In this document: positions 43,572-51,783 of the stretch, one piece after another
How positions within the stretch are numbered: position 1 is the stretch's first letter
Layout: each line of letters starts with the position of its first letter
From: Treponema sp.
Lineage (GTDB): Bacteria; Spirochaetota; Spirochaetia; Treponematales; Treponemataceae
Length of the DNA stretch: 64,000 nucleotides
NCBI GenBank assembly: GCA_017525605.1
Contig: JAFXSM010000030.1
Coordinates: 124,001-188,000 of the forward strand
Reading direction: 5' to 3'
Notes under the pieces: generated by a model
What the model was told of the DNA's origin: nothing
The model's database searches: none
The model's input: only the letters and a program-made list of their open reading frames with translations
Position numbers and translations under genes: made by a program

Positions 43572-44861
43572 GTTACTGAAGGGAAACTGCCTGAAATACC
43601 GGAAGCTAATGCTGATTTCTCCGTTTCCGATGTCGCTCTTGCTGTTGATGTCGGAACTACGACCGTTGCTGTCATGTGCTGGTCGCTTTCTGAAAGAAAA
43701 ATCCTTGCCGTCGCCTCCGAGAAAAACGCGCAGTCAAAATTCGGCAGCGACGTTATAAACAGAATCGATTTCGCCATGAAAAATCCCGGCGGCGAAAAAA
43801 TAATGCATGACATCATCGTTTCTCAGCTTGAACGACTTTTTTCAAAGTCGCTTTCGGTTGCGTCTCAGAAATTGCTCCGAGGTGTTCGCCCTTGCGTCAA
43901 AAAAATCGCCATCACCGGAAACAGCACGATGCTGAGTTTTGTGGCGGACGTTTCCGTTGCAAAAATGGCAGCCGTTCCGTTCGAGGTCGGCTCGAAATTC
44001 GGCTTTGAACGCAGCTGGAGTGAAATTTCTTCGTCCGCAGTGTCAGTGATTCCTCCGAATGTGAAAGTTTTCTTTCCGCCTGTCGTCGGTGCGTTCATCG
44101 GCGCGGACACGATTTGCGCCATGGTTGCCGCCGAGTTCGATTTTGATTCGGAAAAACCGCTTTTGCTTGCCGATATCGGAACGAATTCCGAAATGGCACT
44201 TCTCGTCCCGAAAACAGATTCGATTCCTTCGCGGATTCTCTGCACTTCGGCGGCGGCAGGACCTGCATTCGAGGCGGCGAACATCTCCTGCGGTCTTCCG
44301 TCCGTTCCTGGCGCAATCGACAAAATCATAATCGAAAACGGAAAAATCGAAGTCAGCACAATCGGCGGCAAAAATGCGGAAGGAATCTGCGGTTCAGGTT
44401 TGATTTCTTCCGTCGCGGAATTCCTTGGCGCGTCTTTCATCGACTGCCACGGAACGATTTTGGATGATTCTCTTGGCGGAGTTGTAAATTTGACACCGAA
44501 TGTTTCGGTTTCCCAGAATGACATCAGGAATCTTCAGCTCGCAAAATCCGCTGTCCGCACCGGAATCGAATATCTCCTTTCGCGGCTCGCTTCTCCTTCC
44601 GAAAATCTCTCGTTTCTTCTTGCGGGCGGATTCGGCTCCAGAATCAATCTTTCGGAATCCGCAAAAATCGGTCTGATTCCTGCGGCTCTCGTGAAAAACA
44701 CGTCGCAAATCGGAAATGCGGCACTTTTCGGCGCGTCGTCGCTTCTTTTTTCCGAAACTCTTTGCGAAAAATCCTTCGACCTCGCAAAAAAATCGATAGA
44801 GATAAACATGGCTGCCGTTCCTGATTTCCAAAAGAATTTTTTGAAGAATCTGGATTTTTAA
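43563..44861 (+). CDS. RACo-like ASKHA-family ATPase (DUF4445), no ferredoxin domain
   Basis: 432 aa. ASKHA fold motifs: LAVDVGTTTVAVM (phosphate 1), ITGNSTMLSFV, LLADIGTNSEMALLV (phosphate 2), AAAGPAFEAANISCG and LAGGFGSRI. These match the C-terminal part of RACo, the reductive activator of corrinoid proteins, and DUF4445 proteins. The N-terminal 2Fe-2S domain of RACo is missing. The start is uncertain: an in-frame stop lies at 43557-43559 and the first usable codon is the TTG at 43563, inside a low-complexity repeat, with no Shine-Dalgarno. It may be a naturally short form or 5'-truncated. No corrinoid protein or methyltransferase is adjacent. Confidence 0.75.
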   Translation: MKIVTEGKLPEIPEANADFSVSDVALAVDVGTTTVAVMCWSLSERKILAVASEKNAQSKFGSDVINRIDFAMKNPGGEKIMHDIIVSQLERLFSKSLSVASQKLLRGVRPCVKKIAITGNSTMLSFVADVSVAKMAAVPFEVGSKFGFERSWSEISSSAVSVIPPNVKVFFPPVVGAFIGADTICAMVAAEFDFDSEKPLLLADIGTNSEMALLVPKTDSIPSRILCTSAAAGPAFEAANISCGLPSVPGAIDKIIIENGKIEVSTIGGKNAEGICGSGLISSVAEFLGASFIDCHGTILDDSLGGVVNLTPNVSVSQNDIRNLQLAKSAVRTGIEYLLSRLASPSENLSFLLAGGFGSRINLSESAKIGLIPAALVKNTSQIGNAALFGASSLLFSETLCEKSFDLAKKSIEINMAAVPDFQKNFLKNLDF

Positions 44862-44931
44862 AATTAAAAATTTTTTAACAAAAAATTATTGGGAGGCATT
44901 GATTTTACAAGAATCTCGAAAATCTCCAAGT

Positions 44932-44960
44932 TTGACAATGAAAAATCGATACGATAATAT
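44932..44960 (+). promoter_or_regulatory. Promoter of rny
   Basis: TTGACA (44932-44937), 17-nt spacer, TAATAT (44955-44960). Predicted leader about 47 nt. Confidence 0.6.
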
Positions 44961-45013
44961 GAGAATGAATTTATGTTAGCTGTTTTAGCTTGCATTAATT
45001 TACAGGAGATTTT

Positions 45014-46546
45014 ATGACAAAAATGGTTTTGTACATTGGTCTTCCTGTTCTTGGAATTGTTCTTGGATGGATTATTCGCTGGATTTATGCCAGATTTCAA
45101 CTATCTGCGTCAGAACAAAAAGCTGAACGCATTCGGCAAGACGCTGTAAAGGAAGCAGAAGCACAGAAAAAAGAAATTTTGTTGGAAGCAAAAGATCAAC
45201 TCATTCGTGAACGAAACCAGCAGGAACGGGAAAACCGTGACAGACGGGCTGAACTTCAGAAAGATCAGGCGCGTGTAAACAAAAAAGAGGAGCTGGTCGA
45301 AAAACGGGCAGCTGAGTTTGACAAAAAAGAGAAGGATTACGAGTTTAAGATTTCCGCTCTCAAGGCAAAGGAAAAGGTTCTTGAGCAGCAGGAAGAGACT
45401 TACCGGCAGGAGCTTGAGAGAATATCCGGGCTTTCTGCACAGGAAGCAAAGAATCTTATAATTCAGAGCCTTGAGTCGGAGGCTAGGCACGATGCTCAGG
45501 TTCTCCTGAACAAAATTGAGCAGGATGCGCAGCTTTCTGCCGAGAAAAAAGCTCAGGAGATTCTCATCACCACGATTCAGAGAATCGCTACGGAGACTAC
45601 GGGAGATGTTACTGTCGCTACAGTTTCTCTTCCGAGCGATGAGATGAAGGGTAGAATCATCGGTAGGGAAGGACGGAATATCAGGACTCTTGAGACGCTC
45701 ACCGGTGTCGATATCATCATCGACGATACGCCTGAGGCTGTCGTAATAAGCTGTTTCGACCCTGTGCGCAAGGAAATCGCAAAGCAGGCATTGGAACGCC
45801 TTGTGACTGACGGACGCATTCATCCTGCGAGAATCGAGGAGATTGTCCAGAAAGTGACCCGCGAGATTCAGCAGAAGATTTACGAGGAAGGAGAGAAGGT
45901 TCTCTTCGAGCTCGGAATCCACAACATGAATCAGGACGGGGTTCGCGCTCTCGGTCGCCTGTTCTTCAGGACGAGCTACGGTCAGAATGTTCTGACTCAC
46001 TCAAAGGAAGTCGCGGAAATTGCGAGCCTTCTTGCTACCGAGGTTGGAGCGAACAGGGAGCTTGCAAAGCGTGCGGCACTTCTTCACGACATCGGAAAGG
46101 GTGCGGAGAACGACAGCGACCAGAACCACGCGGAAGTCGGTGCCGAGATGGCAAGAAAGATGGGCGAGACTGCAAGCGTCATAAACGCGATTGCGGCTCA
46201 CCACAACGACTGCGAGCCTGAGACTGTCGAAGCCGTCATCGTTCAGATTGCGGATGCAATCAGTGCGGCGCGTCCGGGTGCAAGGCGTGAGACTGTTGAC
46301 AATTATGTCAAGCGACTTGAGAACCTTGAGGAAGTTGCCGAGAAGTTCCCTGGCGTTGACAAGGCATTTGCGATTCAGGCTGGACGCGAACTTCGTATTC
46401 TCGTCAACAACGACAAAGTTGCTGACCAGGATGTCAAAGATTTGGCACAGAAAATCGCAAAGCAGATTGAAACTGACTTGCGCTATCCTGGAAGAATCAA
46501 GCTGACGATGATTCGCGAAACTAGAATCGTGGAATACGCAAGATAA
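45014..46546 (+). CDS. rny: Ribonuclease Y
   Basis: 510 aa, normal length. N-terminal membrane helix (residues ~5-24), long coiled coil (~30-190, rich in Glu, Lys, Arg, Gln), KH domain with MKGRIIGREGRNIRTLE and IIIDDTPEAVVIS, and HD domain with HDIGKG and AHHND. RNase Y is the membrane-bound endonuclease that starts mRNA decay. AGGAGA precedes the ATG. It is a single-gene unit with its own promoter and terminator. Confidence 0.97.
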   Translation: MTKMVLYIGLPVLGIVLGWIIRWIYARFQLSASEQKAERIRQDAVKEAEAQKKEILLEAKDQLIRERNQQERENRDRRAELQKDQARVNKKEELVEKRAAEFDKKEKDYEFKISALKAKEKVLEQQEETYRQELERISGLSAQEAKNLIIQSLESEARHDAQVLLNKIEQDAQLSAEKKAQEILITTIQRIATETTGDVTVATVSLPSDEMKGRIIGREGRNIRTLETLTGVDIIIDDTPEAVVISCFDPVRKEIAKQALERLVTDGRIHPARIEEIVQKVTREIQQKIYEEGEKVLFELGIHNMNQDGVRALGRLFFRTSYGQNVLTHSKEVAEIASLLATEVGANRELAKRAALLHDIGKGAENDSDQNHAEVGAEMARKMGETASVINAIAAHHNDCEPETVEAVIVQIADAISAARPGARRETVDNYVKRLENLEEVAEKFPGVDKAFAIQAGRELRILVNNDKVADQDVKDLAQKIAKQIETDLRYPGRIKLTMIRETRIVEYAR

Positions 46547-46584
46547 AAAATGCAGATAGACTGCTGAAAAATTGATTTGCAAAT

Positions 46585-46634
46585 AAAAAAGCTGTTCGAG
46601 TGAATTGAATTCAATTTCGAACAGCTTTTTTTTG
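46585..46634. terminator. Bidirectional terminator between rny and lptB
   Basis: Fifteen-bp stem AAAAAAGCTGTTCGA (46585-46599) / TCGAACAGCTTTTTT (46617-46631) with T-runs on both strands. Confidence 0.92.
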
Positions 46635-46674
46635 GTTGGCAAAAATTCAATTTTTTTTGTCACATTTTTTTTCG

Positions 46675-47784
46675 TTACATATGGAAGTTTTCGCCAAGGT
46701 AAATCTGACGCGCGTCAGGGTTTTCGATTATCTCTGCCTGGCTTCCTGAAACGAGGATTTCGCCTTTGTTCACGATGTATGCGCGTTCCGTGATTTCGAG
46801 AGTGTCGCGGACGTTGTGGTCTGTAATCAGAATGCCGATGTTGCGTTTTGACAAGTGCCTTATGATTCCCTTGATGTCGGCGACAGCAATCGGGTCGATT
46901 CCTGCAAACGGCTCGTCAAGAAGAAGAAATTTCGGCTCGATTGCGAGCGAGCGTGCAATTTCCGTTCTTCGCCTCTCGCCGCCGCTCAGCGTGAATCCCT
47001 GCTGCTTTCGGATGTGCCCTATGTGAAATTCGTCTATCAGGTTTTCTAGCATATCCCTTTTTTCTTTTCTCGAAAGGTCGCTTCGTGTTTCCAGAATCGA
47101 CCAGATGTTTTCTTCGACCGTTAGCTTTTTGAAAATGCTCGCTTCCTGCGGCAGATACGATATCCCCAGCCGCGCCCTCTTGTACATCGGAAGCGAGGTG
47201 ATGTTTTCCTTGTCGAGCATGATTCGTCCCGCCGTCGGCTAGTGGAATCCTACGACCATGTAGAAGCTTGTCGTCTTTCCCGCACCGTTCGGACCGAGAA
47301 GACCTACGATTTCCCCGGAATGCACTTCGAAATACACGCTGTTCACGGCAGTTTTTTTGCCGAAAACTTTTTTCAGCTCCTCGGCTTTCAGAACGTGTTT
47401 TTCCGTTTCTTCCGGCTTTTCGCTTTCATCAGCAACAGTTTCTATCTTTCCGCTTTTCTTCTCATCTTCCGAATCCGATTTTGATTCCGCGTCTGTTTCG
47501 GATTTTTCATTCGTCGCTTTTTCTGAATCATCTTCTTCTGTTTTTTCTGAAATCTCTTTCAGTTCTTCCGTTTCGATGTTTTCTTCGGAATGTTTTTCAT
47601 TCTCGGAATTTTCTTCTGTTTCTGATTCTCCTGCTTTTTCCGAAATTGCTTCCGTCTCTTCCTTTTTGATTTGTTCTTCGGAAATTTGTTTGTTCTCCGC
47701 TTTTTCTTCTAGCTCTTTCAAAGTTTCTTCAGTTTTGATTTCGCTTTCGGATTCAGATGCTTCGGCTTTTTTGATGTCTATCAT
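46675..47784 (-). pseudogene. lptB: LPS-export-type ABC ATPase LptB with acidic extension, interrupted by in-frame TAG
   Basis: The frame encodes a complete LptB if one TAG (plus strand 47239-47241) is ignored: [20 protein letters not shown][23 protein letters not shown], then LPQEASIF, signature TLSGGERRR and Walker [14 protein letters not shown]. The reading frame is the same on both sides, so this is a point nonsense change, most simply CAG to TAG, and not a frameshift. The two halves separate Walker A from the signature and Walker B motifs, so neither alone could work. TAG is an ordinary stop in other genes here. A ~129-residue extension rich in Glu, Ser, Lys and Asp precedes the ABC domain, absent from normal LptB (~240 aa). 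GAGGAA precedes its ATG. Read through, it would be 369 aa. It ends the pyrG-lptC-lptA-lptB unit. Sequencing error is possible. Confidence 0.8.
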
Positions 47785-47793
47785 GTTTCCTCA

Positions 47794-48495
47794 TCACTCT
47801 TCGCTGTCTGCGTCAGTGTCTTCGTCTTTCTTTTTCGTGTCGGTTACGGAACCGCTCACCCGTCCGTCGAGCGTGATTTCGTTCGTGTCCATGTTCAGTG
47901 AAATTTCCTGCGCGCGGAATGTGTCCTCGCCCTGCGTTATCTTCGGGTTGCCGCTCAGGTCGAGCGTCTGCTCCTTTTTCCTGTAAATTGCGTGCGCACC
48001 AGTGCAAGTGTTGTCTTTCTGCAGGATTTTCACGCCGATTTGCATGAGCGCGACTTCCGTTTTCTGGTTGTACTCGATTATCTGCGCGTCCGCCGTCACT
48101 TCGTTCTTTTTATCGACCATCTTCACGGAATCTTCGAGATATGCGATTTTCGTCGTCCTGTCGTACTTCATTTTTCCGCAGGTGAACGTCATTTCGCTTT
48201 CAGTGTTCAGTCCGTCAACGCTGCCTTCCGCCGTTATGTATCGGAAGTTGTCGCCGCTCATCGTGATGGTGTCCGCCTTGATTTCCATCGTCTCCGTCTG
48301 CACGAATGCGTTTCCGATTAGCTTTGTCGTGTCCGATTTGCTTCCGTTCCGCCCTGTCATGTAATCCGCACGGAAGTTGATTTTTTCTGCAGTTGAATTG
48401 AATGTCGCGAACAGGGTTAGCAGCGATGCGAAAAATAGGGGAGATAGCAAACTGAATTTGCCGAATCGGTTTAGAGTCTTCATCTTTGTTTTCAT
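47794..48495 (-). CDS. LptA/OstA-like periplasmic protein
   Basis: 233 aa. Signal-like N-terminus (LNRFGKFSLLSPLFFASLLTLF), then a beta-jellyroll repeat pattern of the OstA family: NFRADYMTG...TKLIGNAFVQTETMEIKADTITM and AYLEDSVKMVDKKNEVTADAQIIEY. It ends with an acidic tail (KKKDEDTDADSEE). OstA-type proteins form the periplasmic bridge for lipid transport. Its neighbours LptB-like and LptC-like support an Lpt-type role, though treponemes generally lack classic LPS, so the lipid carried is uncertain. Start at 48495 is chosen because it lies just after the upstream gene; 48483 is also possible. Confidence 0.75.
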   Translation of the reverse strand: MKTKMKTLNRFGKFSLLSPLFFASLLTLFATFNSTAEKINFRADYMTGRNGSKSDTTKLIGNAFVQTETMEIKADTITMSGDNFRYITAEGSVDGLNTESEMTFTCGKMKYDRTTKIAYLEDSVKMVDKKNEVTADAQIIEYNQKTEVALMQIGVKILQKDNTCTGAHAIYRKKEQTLDLSGNPKITQGEDTFRAQEISLNMDTNEITLDGRVSGSVTDTKKKDEDTDADSEE

Positions 48496-48523
48496 TTTTT
48501 TGATTTTGCTTTTAGTTTTGTTT

Positions 48524-49123
48524 TCAGTTTTGCTTGTCAGATTTCTCTTCCTTTTCGTCTTTGTCTTTCGTTTCTTCGTCCGTCTCGATGAATCCCGAAA
48601 CGTCCCTGTCGAACGCAAAAGTCTTGCTCACTCCGCTCGCGCTGAAACCGATTCCTGACATATCGATGTCTTCTCGTCTTATCGTGACTTTCTGGTCGAG
48701 CCCGCTTGTTATCTGCTCGTTCTTTTTGTCGAAATTCAGGCTGTCCGCAAAAATCTGCATGTTCTGCGAAATCATGTTCATTTTTACGTCGCCGAAAAGT
48801 ATGTAGTGCTCCTTTGCGGTGTCCGCGGAAATCAAATCGCAGCTGCCCTGAGTGTCGTCGTTTCCGTCCTCGTCGAACGTGCTGAAATCGACATTCTTTG
48901 CGAACGAGAGCGAATCGGCCTTGTATTTTTCGATTTTGTCGGCATTCATTTTGACTTTCTTCTTGCTTTTTTCGACCTTTGTGAATTCCGCGTTGTTGAA
49001 AGTGAATTCCGGGTACGAGCTTTCAGGCGACTCTTCTTTTTCGTAGTCGAGCGAGCACGACGGAAGAATCGCCAAAGCCGTAAGCAAAGTGAAAGCCAGT
49101 GTGAGTGCCGAATTTGATTTCAT
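48524..49123 (-). CDS. LptC-like lipoprotein
   Basis: 199 aa. Lipobox LPSC after a hydrophobic run (LTLAFTLLTALAILPSC). The mature part has the LptC/OstA-like pattern PEFTFNNAEFTKVEKSKKK...MNADKIEKYKADSLSFAKNVDF and HYILFGDVKMNMISQNMQIFADSLNFDKK. It ends with a Lys/Glu/Asp-rich tail. LptC normally takes lipid from the inner membrane complex; here a lipid anchor replaces the usual membrane helix. The start at 49123 lies directly after the pyrG stop. Confidence 0.72.
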   Translation of the reverse strand: MKSNSALTLAFTLLTALAILPSCSLDYEKEESPESSYPEFTFNNAEFTKVEKSKKKVKMNADKIEKYKADSLSFAKNVDFSTFDEDGNDDTQGSCDLISADTAKEHYILFGDVKMNMISQNMQIFADSLNFDKKNEQITSGLDQKVTIRREDIDMSGIGFSASGVSKTFAFDRDVSGFIETDEETKDKDEKEEKSDKQN

Positions 49124-49125
49124 CG

Positions 49126-50739
49126 TTATCTCGATTTTCTGTCGATTGCCGCGCCGATGAACGCCACGAAAAGCGGATGAGGATTTGTCGCCCTCGACTT
49201 GAATTCCGGGTGGAACTGCACGCCGATTCCCCAAGGGTGCGTCTTCCATTCGAAAGCCTCTGTCTGGCCGTCTTCTTCCGCGACAGCCGAGATGAAAAGC
49301 CCCTGCGATTCCAAATCCTGCGCATATTTTTTGTCGAAAACGTATTTCGAGCGGTGTCTTTCGCTGATGACTTCCTGACCGTAAATCTCAAAGAGCCTTG
49401 AATCCTCGTTGATTTTCACGTTCGAAGCGCCGAGTTTCATGATTCCGCTTGCAGATGCGCTCGACTGCTCTTCCGGCAGCGAGATGATTGCGTGCTTTGA
49501 ATTCTGGATGAATTCGGTGGAGTCTGCGTCTTTCCAAAGCAGGAGCGAACGCGCTGTTTCGATTGCCATGAGCTGCATTCCGAGGTCGATTCCGAGAAAC
49601 GGAATGAGATTTTCGCGTGCGTATTTGACAGTCTGCAAAAGTCCGAGGAATCCGCGCTGACCGTAGTTTCCAGGAATGACGATTGCGTCTGTTCCCTCAA
49701 AAATTTTCGAGATTTCGGAACTTTCTGCTTCTTCCAACGCCTCCGCATCGATTTTCTTTATGATGACATTCGCGTTGTAATCCGTGACGGCCGCATGGAA
49801 AAGGCTTTCGCGTACAGACTTGAAGCAGTCGTCGAGATAGTCCTTCTTTCCGACCATTGCGATTGTCACTTCTCTCTCAGGATTTTTGAGCTGGTTTATG
49901 AAAGTCTGCCATCTTTTTATATCAGGAGTCTTATCTTTTATTCCGAGCTTCTCCATGATTTTCGCATCGAGTCCCTGCTCATGGAAGAGAATCGGAAGCT
50001 CGTAAACCGATTTTTCGATGTCCGTCGAGACGAATACGGAGCCGACACCGACGTTGCAGAACATTGCGATTTTCTTTCGCATGTCAGCGTCGATTAGCCT
50101 GTCGCAGCGGCAGAGCAGGATGTCAGGCTGAATACCCATCTCCTGCAATTTTTTCACTGACTGCTGTGTCGGCTTCGATTTCAGCTCGCCGCCGATGATT
50201 GTCGGAATGAGTGCCATGTGAATCGTCATGCAGTTTGCCTTGCCGAGCTCGTGCGAAAGCTGCCGCGCAACTTCGAGGTATGGAATCGACTCGATGTCGC
50301 CGACTGTTCCGCCGATTTCAACGATTACTACATCTGCTCCTGTTTTCGAGCCCATTGCGAGAATTCTGCGCTTGATTTCGTCGGTGATGTGCGGAATGAC
50401 CTGCACTGTGCGTCCGTTGTATCTGCCCGCGCGCTCGTTCCTTATGACAGTCTCGTAGACCTTTCCGATTGTCACGAGATTTTCGTTCGTGAGCTTGACG
50501 CTGGTGAATCGCGAAAAATTGCCCAAATCCGAGTCCGTCTCCGCACCATCTTCCGTGACGAACACTTCTCCATGCTGATAAGGGCTTATGGTTCCTGCAT
50601 CAATGTTGATGTAAGGGTCGCATTTCATCATTTCAATTTTAAGTCCGCTAGATTCAAGAAGGCTTCCGATTGCGCTTGTCGCTACGCCTTTTCCCAGACT
50701 AGAACATACACCACTTGTTACAAGAATAAATTTACTCAT
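49126..50739 (-). CDS. pyrG: CTP synthase with inactivated glutaminase site
   Basis: 537 aa. The amidoligase half is normal: FILVTSGVCSSLGKGVATSAIG, KCDPYINIDAGTISPYQHGEVFV, VIVEIGGTVGDIES. The C-terminal glutamine amidotransferase half keeps its fold and the FHPEF motif, but the nucleophile Cys of LGxCLGMQ is replaced by Asp385 (FLGIDLGMQLM; codon GAC at 49585-49587). Hydrolysis of glutamine should therefore be lost, and the enzyme would depend on free ammonia. The oxyanion region is also altered (PGNYGQRG). The mRNA seems leaderless: promoter TTGAGA-17-TAGAAT ends 8 nt before the ATG. Upstream gene of the lpt-like unit. Confidence 0.92.
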   Translation of the reverse strand: MSKFILVTSGVCSSLGKGVATSAIGSLLESSGLKIEMMKCDPYINIDAGTISPYQHGEVFVTEDGAETDSDLGNFSRFTSVKLTNENLVTIGKVYETVIRNERAGRYNGRTVQVIPHITDEIKRRILAMGSKTGADVVIVEIGGTVGDIESIPYLEVARQLSHELGKANCMTIHMALIPTIIGGELKSKPTQQSVKKLQEMGIQPDILLCRCDRLIDADMRKKIAMFCNVGVGSVFVSTDIEKSVYELPILFHEQGLDAKIMEKLGIKDKTPDIKRWQTFINQLKNPEREVTIAMVGKKDYLDDCFKSVRESLFHAAVTDYNANVIIKKIDAEALEEAESSEISKIFEGTDAIVIPGNYGQRGFLGLLQTVKYARENLIPFLGIDLGMQLMAIETARSLLLWKDADSTEFIQNSKHAIISLPEEQSSASASGIMKLGASNVKINEDSRLFEIYGQEVISERHRSKYVFDKKYAQDLESQGLFISAVAEEDGQTEAFEWKTHPWGIGVQFHPEFKSRATNPHPLFVAFIGAAIDRKSR

Positions 50740-50747
50740 AGTCTTTT

Positions 50748-50776
50748 ATTCTATCACGAAATCAGGCTCTTCTCAA
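50748..50776 (-). promoter_or_regulatory. Promoter of pyrG, leaderless arrangement
   Basis: On the minus strand TTGAGA (50776-50771), 17-nt spacer, TAGAAT (50753-50748), then 8 nt to the ATG. There is no Shine-Dalgarno sequence. Confidence 0.65.
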
Positions 50777-50846
50777 TAAAACGAAAAAAGTGCTTCCGAT
50801 GATTTTTTTTCGCATAATTTGCCGATGTATTTAGGGAATTTTAAAT

Positions 50847-50875
50847 TTTACAATTCAATTTCAAGGGTATATAAT
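50847..50875 (+). promoter_or_regulatory. Promoter of second cheR, leaderless arrangement
   Basis: TTTACA (50847-50852), 17-nt spacer, TATAAT (50870-50875), then exactly 7 nt to the ATG at 50883. No Shine-Dalgarno sequence; the mRNA should start at the start codon. Confidence 0.7.
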
Positions 50876-50882
50876 CAAGATT

Positions 50883-51698
50883 ATGGCAGATTTATTAACA
50901 GATGCGGAATTTGATATGTTCCGCAAAGTCATTTATGACGAATCAGGAATTACATTCTCAGCTACAAACCGTTCTATTCTTGACTCACGTTTGAAGGAAA
51001 AGCTTCGTGAAAAGCAGTTGGGATCTGTTCAGGAGTATTATCGCCTCATAACATCGAATAAAGAGGAAATGAAGATAATGCTGGATTCTGTCACGACGAA
51101 TTTGACGCGATTCTTCAGAAACCAGCCGCATTTTGATGCTCTCATCAATTACGTCATTCCTCATATCATCGAGCGTAAGAGAAAAACTGGCGATACGACC
51201 ATAAAAATATGGAGCGCAGGCTGCTCGACCGGAGAAGAACCGTACACGATTGCTATGATTCTTGCCGATATTTTGCCGCCTGGATTCAGGTTTCAGATAA
51301 CTGCGTCCGACATTTCGCTCAAGTCGCTTATGGTCGGTCAGCAGGGCTTCTATCCTGATTCGAGAATTTCTGGAATTCCGCAGAAGTATCTCGATAAATT
51401 TTTCACGAGAACGGACAAAGGCTATCAGGTCAAAAGCGATTTGATGGCGAAGATAAAATTCGACTACCACAACCTGAGAAACGATTCTGGTATGAGAAAT
51501 CTCGATGTCGTATTCTGCCGAAACGTCTTGATTTATTTTGATGAAGCTGCCCAAAAGTCAACGATAGACAGGTTCTGGGATGCGATGGGTGCTCAGTCTT
51601 ATCTTTTCATCGGACATTCTGAGTCGCTTTTTGGCATGGACACGAAATTCGAATTCTTGAAAACCGACTGGGCTTGTTTGTATCAGAAAAATATTTAG
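50883..51698 (+). CDS. cheR: Chemoreceptor methyltransferase CheR (second copy)
   Basis: 271 aa. Signature VTTNLTRFFRNQPHFDAL, SAM-binding IWSAGCSTGEEPYTIAMIL, ITASDISLKSL and VVFCRNVLIYFDEAAQ. It looks more canonical than the copy at 30862 and is followed by a full-length CheB, so this pair likely serves the main flagellar chemotaxis receptors such as the one at 16165. It methylates receptor glutamates. Its promoter ends 7 nt before the ATG. Confidence 0.94.
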   Translation: MADLLTDAEFDMFRKVIYDESGITFSATNRSILDSRLKEKLREKQLGSVQEYYRLITSNKEEMKIMLDSVTTNLTRFFRNQPHFDALINYVIPHIIERKRKTGDTTIKIWSAGCSTGEEPYTIAMILADILPPGFRFQITASDISLKSLMVGQQGFYPDSRISGIPQKYLDKFFTRTDKGYQVKSDLMAKIKFDYHNLRNDSGMRNLDVVFCRNVLIYFDEAAQKSTIDRFWDAMGAQSYLFIGHSESLFGMDTKFEFLKTDWACLYQKNI

Positions 51699-51783
51699 GA
51701 AGTTTTGAAAGCGGAGTTTTTCTCTGCTTTATTTTCTGTACTTTCTGTTGGTGAATTTTTGATTTTATTTGGGGTTTTATATT

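Noticed and set aside
46675-47784. Two separate ABC proteins in place of one interrupted lptB
   Set aside because: Walker A and the signature/Walker B motifs fall on different sides of the TAG, in the same frame, with family sequence continuous across it.
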